A DNA stretch of 64,000 nt, taken from NCBI GenBank assembly GCA_019925105.1, contig JAHGAU010000042.1, forward strand, positions 1-64,000, written 5' to 3'. Positions 12,762-24,908 of this stretch are shown here, piece after piece (the stretch's first letter is position 1; each line of letters begins with the position of its first letter). The notes beneath the pieces are model-generated. The model saw only the letters and a program-made list of their open reading frames with translations. It searched no databases and had not been told where the DNA came from. Source of the DNA: Niebla homalea (Eukaryota > Ascomycota > Lecanoromycetes > Lecanorales > Ramalinaceae). A program made the translations under genes and the position numbers.

Positions 12762-14558
12762 ATGACGGATCTCTTTCGCGATACCGTCTTTGGACGTCTC
12801 CTTCATGCTGCATCAGGTGGAAAAATCTTGCAATATGACGACCAAGTCCATCTCAACACTCTACAGAAGAGTCAATCCTCAAAAATCGACTCGGAATCCT
12901 CCCTAGCAGTCCTCAACAATGCACTCGAGAAGACAAACCAGCAACAGCAGCCGGTCGCCGAGGACGACAAGACCCTTGACAAGACTGGGGATACGTTACC
13001 ACCCTCGACACGAGAAGATAGTCGCGAGAAGTCAGTCGATGGTAGTGGTCACGATCCCGAGAAGGGCGCGGACCACATGCTCGTCACGTGGGCGCCCAAC
13101 GATCCCGCCAACCCGCGCAACTGGTCCAAGACCAAGAAGTTCTTCGTGACATTCCAGATCTGTCTCCTGACCACCTCCGTCTACATTGGTTCCGCCATCT
13201 ACACCGCCGGTCTCGAAGGCGTCGGGGCGCAATTCCACATCTCCCCAGTACACGCCTTACTCGGACTCACGCTTTTCGTCATTGGATATGCGCTAGGTCC
13301 CATGGTTTGGGTAAGTCTCCATCTCCCCCACCAAAACTACCAGACTATCCCGTGAGCCAATGGCTGACCTTCCGTGTGTTTTTTCCAGGCACCAATGTCC
13401 GAGATCCCCTACGTGGGTCGCAACCCCGTCTACGTTGGCACCCTCTTCGCCTTCATCATCCTCCAATTCCCCGTCATCTACGCCCCCAACGCACCCACCC
13501 TGCTCGCCTTCCGCTTCATCACCGGCCTGGTCGGATCCCCCGTCCTCGCCACCGGCGGCGCCACCGTGGCCGACATCTACGAACCCCGCAAGCAAGCCTA
13601 CGGGATCGGGATCTGGGGCATCGCCGCCGTGTTCGGCCCCGCGATGGGCCCGCTGATCGGCGGTTTCGCGGCCGAGAACAAAGGCTGGACGTGGACGATC
13701 TGGGAGCTGATGTGGCTGTCGGCCTTCTGCTTCGTCTTCCTGTTTTGCCTCCTGCCCGAGACGAGCAGCTCGAACATCCTGTACCGGCGCACGTGCCGGC
13801 TGCGTGCCCTGACGGGGAACCCGAACATCAAGTGCGAGCCCGAGCTGGAGGCCGAAGGGATGTCGACGAACGAGATCCTGATGATGGTGTTCATCCGGCC
13901 CTTCACGCTGACGTTCACGGAGCCGATTTGTTTCTTGCTCAATCTGTATTTGGCGCTCATTTACGGGTTGCTGTACCTGTGGTTCGAATCGTTCCCGATC
14001 GTCTTCCTTGATATCTACCACTTCTCTCTCGGGACCGAGGGCTTGGCCTTCCTGGGTATCCTGATCGGCTGCTTCATCATCGCCGGGCCGTTCTTCTGGT
14101 TCAACTATAAGTACGTGGAGCCGCAGTTCAATGAGGAGGGCCGTCTTCGTCCGGAGGTACGGCTGCAACCGGCGTTCCTGGGAAGTCTCTTGATCCCAGT
14201 TTGCCTGTTCTGGTTCGGCTGGTCAGCGCGCGAGTCGATCCCCTGGATCATGCCAATCATCGGATCTGCCTTCTTCAGTATGGGATCTTTCTTGCTTTTC
14301 ATGGCGGTGCTGGCTTATCTCGGGGATTCGTACCCCAAATACATCGCAAGTGTGTTCGCGGGCAACGATCTGATGCGCAGCTCCTTCGGTGCGGCGTTCC
14401 CCCTGTTCGCGGATGCAATGTATCACAAGCTGGGGGTTGGCTGGGCCAGCAGTCTGCTTGGCTTCTTGAGCATTGCATTCATCCCCATTCCGTTTGTGCT
14501 GTACTACTATGGAAAGAAGATCCGTTGCGCAAGCAAGATGGCGACTCATGATCTGTAG
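12762..14558 (+). CDS. MFS multidrug/polyamine-type transporter (DHA1)
   Basis: Two exons, 12762-13310 and 13389-14558, are separated by a 78-bp GT-AG intron and give 572 residues. The start was chosen at the MTDLF methionine, where the protein's resemblance to fungal DHA1 transporters begins; an upstream in-frame ATG (12618) adds an unlikely leader. A hydrophilic N-terminal tail of about 130 residues precedes a NPRNWS block, then about 12 membrane segments. The signature GGATVADIYEPRKQ loop between TM4 and TM5 is visible, followed by the FGPAMGPLIGG motif typical of 12-TM drug:H+ antiporters. It probably exports the cluster product or a precursor at the plasma membrane. The gene is intact, with GC-rich codons and no RIP, and is convergent with the FAD monooxygenase. 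It sits only about 650 bp from the repeat block. Confidence 0.9.
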
Positions 14559-15120
14559 TAGTGTGGGGGAGGCAATCAAACGATTGGCATAATCTGCTCT
14601 CGGTGGAGGAGCAAGAAAGTGAGCAGTGGTGTGAGAGAGACATGATAGAGCAGACATACCCGTGCGTTGCCGATAGCCATTCTGATTCTGAGGGGAGCTT
14701 CGCGGTCAAAGGAGATTGCATCAATAGTACGTTTCGAGAATATGTCAACTTTAGAGCAATGGGCCTAGTGTAAGCAAGCTTAAGTAATATGATAGACCCA
14801 ATCCACGAGCACTGCCCGAAACTCGGTATACTTGTGAACCGATCCATAATACCAAACAACCCATCTATATAGGGGAGATGAGTAGATCGGTTTAGAGATG
14901 TCTCTGCGACGCTTTAGGTGCAATGATAGGGTCGTAAGGTGAGTACGCATCATCGTAGAAAACAGAGTGAGACGGACATGTAGTAGAAAGGATGTAGACA
15001 GGGGAGCTCGACTTGTCCTCGACAACTTCCCTTGCCTAAAACGTACAGTCTATCTGCTCCGCCGAGGTCCCCTAATTTGGCAACCCAATGCCGAACAGCC
15101 CAGATCCTACTTTCTGTCAT
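14559..15120. other. Intergenic, convergent 3' ends
   Basis: This lies between the MFS stop and the monooxygenase stop. No motif, repeat or supported reading frame was seen; the short open frames here lack any family resemblance. Confidence 0.6.
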
Positions 15121-16894
15121 TTAGTGCGCCGCAACATCCTCCCCTTTCATTTCAGCCTTCATCCGAAGCTCGGCATGCTCGCTGACTCCACCCTGACCAT
15201 CCTCCTGGCCCTGTTCCATTCCCATCCCCTTGCCCTCCGTGCCTTTGCCGTGACCATCCATCGGCTTGAACCCGGTCTGGAAGACGGGGCTCTGCAGCAC
15301 CTTCTCCCAGTCGTGAAGCATGAACCCATTCTCTACACTACACTTGACTTCTTCGGCGCCACGCGGGACGATCTCAGCATCGTACTTGGAGATGGCATCG
15401 TCAAGGGTCTGACGTGAGCTGGTGGTGGGAGAGGCGGCGGTCTGGGCTTCATCGGATATGACGTCCTGGATGGCGGCAATGATGTTGGAGACGTCGCAGA
15501 TGCAGTGGTTTAGACCTTGACCGCGGTCTGTCCGGAAATAAGCTCGAGGAAAACATGATCCAGCAGTGAAGACTTACAAGGTGGCATGGGGTGTGCCGCA
15601 TCTCCGACGAGCGTCATCCTTCCTCCGTGATTGTTCCATGCTTGGCTTATCCAGTAGCTGATGTCCGCCTTGTGCACCAGCGTATCGTCTGGGACCCAAG
15701 TGAAGGCCGAGCGGGCAGGCTCACCAAGCTCCTTGGCGCGGTCTTTGATCATAGCCAAACGCTCCTGGTAACTGAGGGAGTGATCGGGGTTTCCCAGCCA
15801 GGCCATGGCGAGATGGAAGACCCATGTCTCAGGCTTCTCGGGGCCGTCAGGCATACTGGATACTATCATTTGGATTAGTGGACCGTTATGCGCCACGAAA
15901 CCAGACCGTGGGGGTATTTGCGATTCGAGAAGAAGATGAAGTAATGCTTTGGGAGGAGATCGACTCACTCGATTGAAAAGCGTGGAACGATCGCTGACTT
16001 AAGGCCAGGTAGCTGGTCGGGAATTGTTGTCTCAAGTATCGCGCCTTGTCTGCGTCCTTGTAGCAGACCGTCATGTTATTGTGCCAGATAGGGAATTTGC
16101 TGACAGAGGCTTTGTCTGCACCTGCCATCGCGAACTCTCGCACCTTGGAGCGTGGCCCGTCAGAGCCAAGAATGATGGACGCCGGGGTGATCGTGCCGTC
16201 GCTAAAGGTAGCAATGACACCGCTACCGGTTTCATTGAAGGCTACATCGATAAGGTTCTTGCCGTACTGGAGGAGCAAGCGTCAGCAAGACCATGTAAGC
16301 CCTATCACATGCGCTCTTCGAATATCCTCAAATAATCATGCCTGATGCATCTCGTTCGAACCATCTCCATTGGAAGCGAGCATACCTGCACATCAATACC
16401 CTCTACGCAAAGTGCCCGCATCTTGCTTCGAGGTACCCTCAACCCTTTAGCATAAGGCACGCCCGCCAGGAGATTGCCAGTTTCTCCATGGATGATAGGG
16501 TAGTTGCCGCCCGCATCCATCGGCACCGAGGGATTGCAGGAGGTCTGCGCAAGCTTCGCCCAAAGCTCGGGAGGCAGAAGCTTTTCGAGGCGGTCCAGCG
16601 ACCAATGAATTGCCATGGTCCATTCATTACTTCGGTAGTTGAGCTTGACTTCTCTTTCGACGATTGTGTAACGGATTCCCGCCTGGATAACGATTGGTCG
16701 TCATTAGATGATGGGACGCCCTTGCATATCCTCTGAACTTGACTTACGCGCTTGAGTCCCTGGGCAAGTACAAGACCAGTGATACCTGTTCAGTGGTGAG
16801 ATATTGTGCGCACGCACACACTCCGCCAGGAGACTTGCCTACCTGCGCCGACTATGAGAACATGGAAGTTCTCCTTGTTGTGTGGAGAGGCCAT
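15121..16894 (-). CDS. FAD-dependent monooxygenase (PHBH-fold)
   Basis: Six exons on the minus strand are 16894-16843, 16785-16748, 16682-16386, 16266-15969, 15862-15578 and 15527-15121, giving 458 residues with all phases consistent. The Rossmann dinucleotide motif GAGITG is at residues 16-21, split by intron 1. The DG motif (GSDGPRS) is mid-protein, and the second FAD motif GDAAHPMPPY followed by RGQG is near residue 320, crossing the last junction. This is the full set for aromatic-ring or polyketide hydroxylases of the group A flavoprotein family, so it likely hydroxylates or oxidatively rearranges a polyketide. The C-terminal 45 residues are an unusual Gly/Met/Glu-rich hydrophilic tail. 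There is no signal peptide or membrane anchor. Intron 3 (119 bp) and intron 4 (106 bp) are longer than the others but have good splice sites. Confidence 0.88.
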
Positions 16895-18419
16895 GTCGTC
16901 GATATCAGATTTGGACTTCCGGACAAAATTTGATGTTGATATTATTGAACACTTTCAGCAATCGAGAAAGCACTGCTCATTTTCCAGGGCTCTTCTATAG
17001 GTTGCAGCTTCAAATTGTCAGATCTTGCATCCGACCTACACACCATCTCCCTGTCCGCCATCAGCTCTCTAGTATCGTCTCAGGGTGTGTCTCCAATGCA
17101 ACTCTGAAGATGGTGGAATCCGAGTGAAGATGAAGATTGAGCATGCTCGGCTCCCGACGACCGGTAATGAACTATCATAAGATACACAAGTGCGTTACAC
17201 GATCGGCACGGCCCTTACATAACGGCCGCTTGTCGCGGATACAGCGCTGAGGTGATCGCTAGGTCTAGCTCAACGTCTAGTCTCATCGAGGGTTCCAAGC
17301 CGGCCGTGACCGGATCTGCCATCTGGGAGAAGGTTCGGGATTTGATTTAATCAACCGAAAAGGTTAACCTTAGCGGTAGATGCCTGACTCTAGCGTATGA
17401 GAGATGGCTCAGGATCGCTCCCATGATTTGGTGGACGTTGGCGGTTGGTGATCGGGATTTGTTTCGATTCCGTGATTAATTGGGTTTGACGCTGACTGTG
17501 CCATGCGAATCACGACGTTGCGTGCCACGAAGATCGCCCAAGGAGCGGTCTGAATTATAAGTGTCAGCTCTTCACGCTTGCAGTCCTTTTTCCCACCGAT
17601 GTTACATCTTGGCCTGCCTGTCATGGTGCATTATGCACTGTGATCTCGCTACAATAGGTACCTTATGCACTGTAATCTCGCTAGAATAGGTACCTCAGTC
17701 AGCATGTTGGAGGTTGGAGAGAACGGATGGGCGTACGCGTTTGCGGCACATTCGTACGGGACTCTCGTGAATGTCTTGAGCTATGCACTAGCTAGTCATG
17801 TGCACCAAGTTCAAGAATTTCAGAGGACGACAGATCTCTCTGGTGCGAACTTTGAGGCTGAACGCGGACTATGTTCGACTGTGTCTCCGGTCCTCCCCCC
17901 TCCGCTTAAAACGTGTAAGACGTCCTTTTCAGGCCGTTCCTAATCTTCAGCTTCGCATTCAGACGAAGCCACCAACACACAGCCCACAAAGCTCTCTCAT
18001 ATTTAGTAAGACACTATCGTGGCAAGGTGGTCTTCGGTTAACCAGCCGACTGAAGATAATCTCAATTCTAGCGAATGATTGGGCCCCTCCCGTGACACCT
18101 GGGATGTCTAAAATCTTATCTTTCCCCTCTGACTCGCCCAATCTTGCAATGAAGGGGCTTCCTGCTGTGCCTCCTCGTTTCTCTTCCTTGATCAAGTAAA
18201 GCCGAAAAGCTGAATAGCGATACCCTAGGCCGGATGAGGAAATCCTTATGTCTGTGGGGTGATCCCCCTGCACAACTGTCAACTGCAATTTGCGATACAC
18301 AGAATTTGCGTGTGGTCCTAACGACAGTTTTCATTGACCGTCTCGGCCATATGGTCATAAGGCCGATCTTTCATTCGCCAAGCTCATCTATCAGAATCAT
18401 ACAGGACAGCTATCTACTC
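16895..18419. other. Intergenic region between FAD monooxygenase and regulator
   Basis: This 1.5-kb stretch contains the promoter of the monooxygenase at its left and the 3' end of the regulator at its right. No gene is supported. The only structure found is the 32-bp tandem duplication at 17631-17694. The open frames present do not resemble known proteins and have no splice-consistent extensions. Confidence 0.55.
17631..17694. repeat. 32-bp tandem duplication
   Basis: Two adjacent copies, 17631-17662 and 17663-17694, match at 30 of 32 positions (each starts ttatgcactg and ends aataggtacc). It is probably a replication-slippage product in the monooxygenase upstream region. Confidence 0.9.
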
Positions 18420-21121
18420 TCAAAACGGCATATTCCCATTCGACGCTAGGTATTCAGAGAAGAGTCTCGAATCATTCATCTCAATGCTCGCCGCGTCCGA
18501 CGGACTGGACTCTTGCCGATGAAAGCTTGGTTGCACTCGCATGGACTGCTGCTGTTGAGGTGGGAAGAAGCCTGGAAACTGGTCGAAAGGTTGGAGCTGA
18601 GGGTTGAGTGAGCCAAAGGCGGCAGCCATTGACGCCGCTCCGGGACTATCAGGTGTTGGTAATGCAGCGTTTGTGTTCGAGAAGAAGTCCCAGGACTTGC
18701 CAGGCATTGAAGTAGTCGTTAATGATGGACTTGGCAGATCGGTAGCCATGGACACCGGAAGCTGGCCTGCCAAGGAGCTTTCCGTGCTGGATCCGTTATG
18801 GCCTTTGCTGCTTTGCCGTCCCTCCGAAACGCGCGGTGACTGCATTTCGGGAGACGCACGTATCAGATTGGTGACTTCAAGGAGGTTTTGGAAAGCCTGT
18901 CCAACTTTACGCGCGTGATTGTTTGCTTGAGTACGGGCATCGACTTCCGTGTAACAAGCGCAAGTCTTTTCCAGGAGCTGAAGATCATCGTTCGCCTGCG
19001 ATTCATCGTATGCTGCAGAAGGTTGAATAATGTTGCTTGCGAGCAAGAAGAAGGCGGCAACGGAGACTGTATCTAGGGTATTGTGAGATCCCGCTCGGAC
19101 ACTGCTGTTTGACTTGCGCTTTGCGTTGTCAGGCAACGATGACTTCCTAATTTTAGCGTTTGTTCTTGTCGGTGGTCGTCGAGGAGACGACTTTGGCGGG
19201 CCATGAGGACTCAGAAGATCATCAAGCTGCTCAGTCATCGAAGATCCTTGCTGACAATGCGTCATCAAAAGTAAGAGACAGCTTGCTCTTGCGTCGCGCA
19301 ATGCTTGTCGAGCACGATTGAGTTCGTCGCTCTTGCGGAACACACAGATCCGAGCCGCCAAAAATTCGAGCTGCAGATCGATGTTGTTGCCGCTATTCGC
19401 TGGCTTTCCAAATATTTTATGGGTGTTCACCCAATGCTCCAGACCCTGCTCGACACGAAGGAGCTCACTTTTATACTTTGCTGAGCCACGTCTTCTTGAG
19501 TTCTCGGAGTGAAACAAGCGATATATGTTGTCTTGGAGTCTCGCAAGCTGTATCCGGGCGGCACATCCAGAATCGCTCGATACACTCTCCGTGAGCTCAG
19601 ACGACAAACTGCAATCGAAGCTAGGAAGCCAACAAATGGATCCTTGGGAAACTGCAAAGCTTTTATCTCGGACGAAAAGGGACCTAAAAACCTTGAATCG
19701 CTCTAGCGCCTCTTCACTGCCGACGTCTTCACGCGCTCCGTATTGATGCAGACCCATAGTTCTTGCGAGAACACAAGCCTGGGCAAATATCGACTCTGCA
19801 CAAGCAAACGGATAGTATTTTTGAGCTGCTATGCTCTGTAAAAGTCAATCAGTCAGCACATACAATCAATGTATTCAGCGGGGAATGGGCGTGGGCAACT
19901 CACCAAAAGAGCCAGTGCTTGAACATTGACTAATTTGGGCGCCATCAAGATGCGATGGTTGTGGATCGCTGAGCGGACGATCAGGAGGAATGGTCGGATG
20001 AACTGCGATCCGACGAAGGCATCACAATCTTGAGTCAAGCTCGCCGAACCAAGGACGAACAGGATAATGGTGTTAAAGCAGATTGCCCAAGCTTCGTCTG
20101 CGGGTGTGAAAGGCCGACTGTAGACACTTTCTACATTCGACCAGAAGCATGATTGGACGAAAATGTCCGAGACGTGGTCTACTTGCTGGAAAAATTGCGT
20201 CTGAGCCATCATCAAGAATTGCTTCGGAGGTAGCTGAATGGGAATCGGCTCTGATTGCAGATCAGATGAGTCTTCAGCACCGGCTTCAAGACTCATTCGG
20301 GCGAGCAGCGATCTCGCGGTTTCGCCCAGTACCAAGTCGTTTTGCTGCTTCTTCTTTTTGTTACGTCTAGATCCGTTACCGGAGAAGCCTGATGACTGAG
20401 CGCGCTCTGCCGATAGTAAAGTCTCGCAGAACTCACTGCAAAGAGCGAATAAGGTGCAAGGGCCATAATAATGATCAGTAAGATTGGACGAGCTTCGCAC
20501 GATATGGCGGTCCTTTGGCTGTACTGAATCGTCATCACCAAGCTGGTGATCATCGGCCGAAAGTGTGCCCTGATCGTCATCCTCTGCTTTGGATTCGAAG
20601 GCCAGTCCCTGATGTCCATTGGCTTTCAATAAGGTGTTCATGTACGAGAGCTCCGCTTCGATATTACTCAGGCGATCTTCGAGTCCTCCAACGTTATTGC
20701 ATCTAGACGTCAATCAAGATTAGAACTACGATCACCTTGTTCTGCTGACCCAAAGAGGACCAACTTGGTATGTGTGGCAGTTGGACGAGGGAGCCTACAA
20801 TAGCTTGATATGATTGACGCGCTTGCCAGGCGTAGAATACTCGCATTCCGCCCCATCCCGCTTGCAATTGGCACAGTCGGGCCTCTCGCGGCCACAGCGA
20901 ATCTTTCGTTCCCTGCAGTGGGAGCATGCATTGTCGTGTGTTGACCATGATGATGTCTGTGGGCACAACAGCCGAGGTCAGTTTGAAGGCAGCTCGAGCA
21001 GAAATGGACGCTAAGCTGAATGAAATCTGTGATTGGAGCCGTGAAAGGAGATCTAAGACAACGTAATCACGTGGACCTTGCATCAACATACCGCTTTATC
21101 CGTTTTCTCAGGCGGAGCCAT
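18420..21121 (-). CDS. Zn(II)2Cys6 transcription factor, likely cluster regulator
   Basis: Four exons, 21121-21092, 20956-20799, 20702-19904 and 19835-18420, give 800 residues. The binuclear zinc cluster is complete, with Cys21, Cys24, Cys31, Cys38, Cys41 and Cys48 (CSHCRERKIRC then GRERPDCANCKRD), followed by a linker and a short coiled stretch (LEDRLSNIEAELSYM). A middle-homology region typical of fungal-specific factors spans about residues 200-450 and includes a MGLHQ motif. The C terminus is Gln/Pro/Ser-rich, as in activation domains. The start codon is inferred: a 10-codon first exon joins the zinc exon in phase. It is nuclear by family. The promoter is shared with the divergent O-methyltransferase, as expected for a pathway-specific regulator. 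It is intact, with no RIP scars. Confidence 0.88.
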
Positions 21122-21918
21122 ATCAGTGGGAATGCTGTTGAGAAGAAGTACAGATGCCGAGCACAATCATTTTAAGTCACTTGAGATGTCTTTAAACAGA
21201 GAGGTCGTACCATTCCCCTCGCAACAATTGGTTCCCACTATTGCTTAGTCTGCAGAGTAAATCCTTAGTCAGAGGAGAACGTGGCCGGTAGCACCGGCTT
21301 GGCTGGCCGATGCGTGCCACAATTTCCAAGTCCAATGGCAGCGTAGGCGATCTCAAGAGACAGATGTTATTCATGTAGCGAGTAAGCATAGAGCGGGGCT
21401 CTGCCTGCAGGAAAGGGTGTAAGACGCCTGACCGTCATTCTCACTCGATCGCACAGGCGTAAGCTTCCATCCATCGACCGGAGAACATGGGGGGGTGCTT
21501 ATCTGGAGCTGGCAGCCCAGCCGTCAGCTCTGGATCGGGGAATCTTCAATTTGTTGGAACTAGGACGTTAGACGCAAAGCTAGGAATCTTACATGGAGGG
21601 GGTCGTTGATAAGACGCTTACCGAGACGCTTGACTAGCCTACATTAGATTGTGCGTAAGAGCGTGCATTAGTGTGTGTGAGCTTATGCGTCTGGCCATGA
21701 CACCATTCCTGAGTCACTCGGAAGCCGAGTCTGGAGTGGGATTGAGATGGGCCGTGGGTTGCACGATCTGGTGGCTAGACCTCAACAGATCTTGGTCGTG
21801 ATAAAGGACGCAGAATTCAACAATGGCGCATAGGCGTCCTTTCCAGAGTTCAAGTATGCAAGACGCTTGTTCTAGGAACGAAATAGGGCTCGCTTGATCG
21901 AACTGTTCAGGGGACCAA
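21122..21918. promoter_or_regulatory. Bidirectional promoter, regulator / O-methyltransferase
   Basis: The 797-bp space separates two start codons facing away from each other. It includes the 15-bp palindrome listed separately. Elsewhere no strong motif was recognised. Shared control of both genes is inferred from geometry. Confidence 0.5.
21284..21298. promoter_or_regulatory. Candidate Zn2Cys6 operator (CGG-N5-CCG palindrome)
   Basis: The sequence gccggtagcaccggc is a perfect inverted repeat with inward-facing CGG/CCG triplets spaced by five bases, the arrangement many Zn2Cys6 dimers bind. It lies 163 bp upstream of the regulator's start and about 620 bp upstream of the methyltransferase. 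The same N5 site was not found by eye in the other cluster promoters, so target identity is open. Confidence 0.4.
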
Positions 21919-23417
21919 TTGGAGAAAATGACTCCACTATCTAGTCCCACCGATATGCTTGCCCTTTCTGGGCAGTTAGTCGATCAAGTCCGAATACTCA
22001 ATGATTACCTGAAACAGCAAGCCGCATCTCAACCCTCGCTAGCCGTTGGCGCCTCTACTGAGCTATGGTCATCACATCAGCCAAGTGACATCGAGACCGC
22101 GCGATCTGCCATACTCGGCCTCACGAAGCAGCTTAATGCCCTTGTCGCTGGCCCCCATGAGTTTTTGCATGAGTACGTCTCCTCGAACTGGGAACATGGC
22201 GCACTGAGCACCTTACTGGAATTTGGTATACTAGAAGAGATCCCTCTTGATAGGTCTGCTCCTGTCTCCCAATTGGTCTTGCAAACCGGTATTCCAGAGC
22301 CGAAGCTGCTGAGTATCCTACGGCTCGTATCCTGCGATGGCATTCTCGATGAAGTCTCTGATGGAGTCTTTGGACACACCGCTATTTCCGAAGAGCTCGT
22401 GAAGGACCAAGAGTTCAAGGCTTGGGTCATGTTTCAGTATGGATTGGGATTACGCCCGAACATGAAAGCGTTCTGACCACCGATTGAATAGGCTGTTCGA
22501 ACCACGGATTGCCAGCGCGTACTTGGCAGATTCAATCAAAACAAACCCTTGCGATTATCAGACGGGACAGTCTGCCTTCAAACATGCGTGAGTGCCCGTC
22601 CGCATCTTCCTATCTCATCTGTTGACTGAGGGAAATACAGATGGGGCTCTTCCATGTACGAATGGCACAAAGCACATCCCAAGAAGCTTGCGCAATTTCA
22701 GAAAGCAATGGCTGGGGTGGGTCGATGTAGGTCTTTGCTCCTATCTGCTCTTCCTTCACTACGTTCTCGCGATTCTTGTACTGATCATAGACACGAAAGC
22801 GCTCGACCCTGGAAATACACTATCTAGTGATTGGTTCACCAAACACAAGGGTGACGAAAGCCACACCCTGGTTGTGGACATTGGAGGAAGGAACACAGGC
22901 GGTCTAGCTATTGAATTCCCTGCCCTCTCCTTCCAATCCGCGCAGACCGATGAGATCGACGCATTGTCGCTCCCTGCAAATCAAAGCAACGATGCAGTCA
23001 TTGTATATGTACTACGACAAACCCTCTGGAACTGCTCAGACGATGACGCCATCAAACTCATCCAATCAATTGTCGCCCAAATGGAAAAATCCCCCCATGC
23101 TGTCCTTCTCGTCAATGAGATGATGTCACCGGCTCGAGGAACTTTCGAGAGCCACATAGAGAAAGGATACAGGAGGCGAGATCTCACCGTCATGATCATG
23201 CACAACGCTAAGCAAAGAACGGAGAAAGAGTGGAAATCTCTATTCTTGGAAGCGTGCCCTAGGCTGACCGTACGTTGCTGATGCTCCCTTTTGTGAATGC
23301 GTCACTCGCAATCGAGGGAAAGTACACTAATGCAGTGCCTTGTAGTGCCAGGTGCACGTCGCGCATACTTCTCACAGCTACCGCGGCCTGTGGGAATTGA
23401 GGCTGCAACCCGACTAA
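21919..23417 (+). CDS. SAM-dependent O-methyltransferase
   Basis: Five exons, 21919-22436, 22492-22587, 22641-22726, 22791-23269 and 23346-23417, join in phase to 416 residues. The N-terminal half has the winged-helix dimerisation fold of plant/fungal O-methyltransferases (LLEFGILEEIPL, then LLSILRLVSCDGIL). Conserved exon 2-3 blocks follow (SAYLADS, GQSAFKHAWG, MYEWH). The SAM-binding strand is VVDIGGRNTGG, Asp near residue 263. This is atypical because the usual GGxxG loop is altered and shortened. Downstream there is a VYVLRQTLW block where the catalytic-His helix normally sits, and the usual H-D-W is replaced (TLWNCSDDD). It likely methylates a phenolic OH if active; cofactor binding is uncertain. 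It is divergent from the regulator. A methionine 9 bp downstream is an alternative start. Confidence 0.82.
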
Positions 23418-24067
23418 GTCGCTCTCCAAAGAAGCGGTCAGGATAACGACGGCGTCGCTCATCACGACGCAGACCAGTCAAAGGTAGATACAGCAGTCAA
23501 GCAGGTCAATAGAATGCACTGGGACACGCAAAAATAGCAGATCGTGTCCATTTCCCCTGGATTCTCCTCTCAGTCTAGTCAATCACCTAAAGCGCATTTC
23601 CCGGGACTAAGGCAGGACATTGGATAGCATGAACCCTTTTACCTCGAACTGTAGGGAGGGTCTCTCTTAGAGGAAGGGTCCTATTGGCAATCTTGCGAAG
23701 AGCCTAATCGATCAAGCCCGCTGCAGGAAAGGCTCAGTCAGCCCTGCCTCACCGCCATCTCATGCCCAGTCATCCATCCATTGGGGCGGTAAGATCTGCA
23801 CAAGGTCGAGATCTTGACCAACGGTCGGCAATCTGCCAGCTGACTCATCTGCAAGCGAGGCATTTATAACGCATGTTGTGGCTGCATTCATGCCATTGTG
23901 CTGCGCTCGGAAAGTGATTGGTCTGAAGGAGTCCCGAGTATCTTTCGCTGATGAACCATTCCCGGCAGCCCCCGCTCTTCCGGTCAAAAGCAATCCGGTC
24001 TTGGCGCTAAATTGACTCGGGCCATCGCTCGAAAAGGAAGACCTTAACCAAGCTTTTGTGAGACGGG
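23418..24067. other. Intergenic, 3' of O-methyltransferase
   Basis: No gene, RNA or repeat was recognised up to the inverted solo copy of the YR retroelement terminal repeat. Short minus-strand frames at 23760-23993 have no family resemblance. Confidence 0.55.
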
Positions 24068-24465
24068 CTAATTTGCTCGATCCCTGCTACGTGTATATGT
24101 GGGTGTTTTTGGTGTTTGTAGTGTTTTTGATTGGCCTGTCTCAGGACCTGAGCTACAGGGACCTCGCCGTCGAGGCACCCCCCGCCATGGCCCGGCCACG
24201 GGGTGAAGCCAGGGCTGAGAAAGCCCCCGCACGAGCTGGGAACCTGGGGCTATCTATGTAGAGCTATGTACACAAAAGGAGTGGGTGGGTGGGTAATTTT
24301 GACAAAAGCCTTTGTCCAAGCAGGTCCTCAATGGTGAGATGAAAGGAACTCAGGGATTTGGGTGAGCTGGCTCATACAAATCTCTGAGCTCCCCCGCACG
24401 GCCCCTGAAGAGCCGCTTAGCCGACAAGTGGCTATTCCGCATGTCCGGCAAATTAGCTAGTAGCT
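24068..24465 (-). mobile_element. Solo A-B terminal repeat of the tyrosine-recombinase retrotransposon
   Basis: The 398-bp segment is the reverse complement of the A2-B2 end of the element at 45477-50283. On the minus strand it starts agctactagctaatttgcc and ends gagcaaattag, the same termini as the full element. It is far less RIP-mutated than A2-B2, so it is younger, or too short or single for efficient RIP. No target-site duplication flanks it, as expected for tyrosine-recombinase integration. It probably arose by recombination between A1 and A2 of a former full copy. Confidence 0.82.
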
Positions 24466-24908
24466 CCTCTTTGGGCCCTCTAACCCCTTTCTATCTACTT
24501 TTGCTCTGTTCTAGACCCGCATCCTCCATACCACCTGGCACACGCTCACAGTTCTGGACTCTTCGCAATAGCTACACCGTTTAATTATGTAAGATACGAC
24601 AGTATCCTAGACCCTGCGCGGGGAACACCACGCAGCCAAGGACCTCTCTGTTCCTATTAGCCACATCCTCCCCCAACCATGAAGTATGGGACTCCTGGAG
24701 GGCGGTTCATCATACATGTTTAAGAAAAACCCAGGGTAGTCCAGAGCGATTCCAATCCTTGCATCTTGCCCCCTGTAGTTGGCTAAAGACTCCGAACTTC
24801 CATTATTCGACCTTTGCGAAATTTGTCTACGCAAAGCAAACATCCTAATTGTCCTAGTGCATCTTACTATGCTTCGATATGTGTGTGCCCAGGTGATTCC
24901 CCCTTCCA
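24466..24908. other. Intergenic, 3' of alcohol dehydrogenase
   Basis: No supported gene; it carries the 3' flank of the minus-strand dehydrogenase. Nothing repeated or structured was recognised. Confidence 0.5.

Noticed and set aside
13088..14168. Long alternative frames (307 and 291 codons) overlapping the MFS gene
   Set aside because: Shadows of a GC-rich coding region; Arg/Pro/His-rich composition with no domain.
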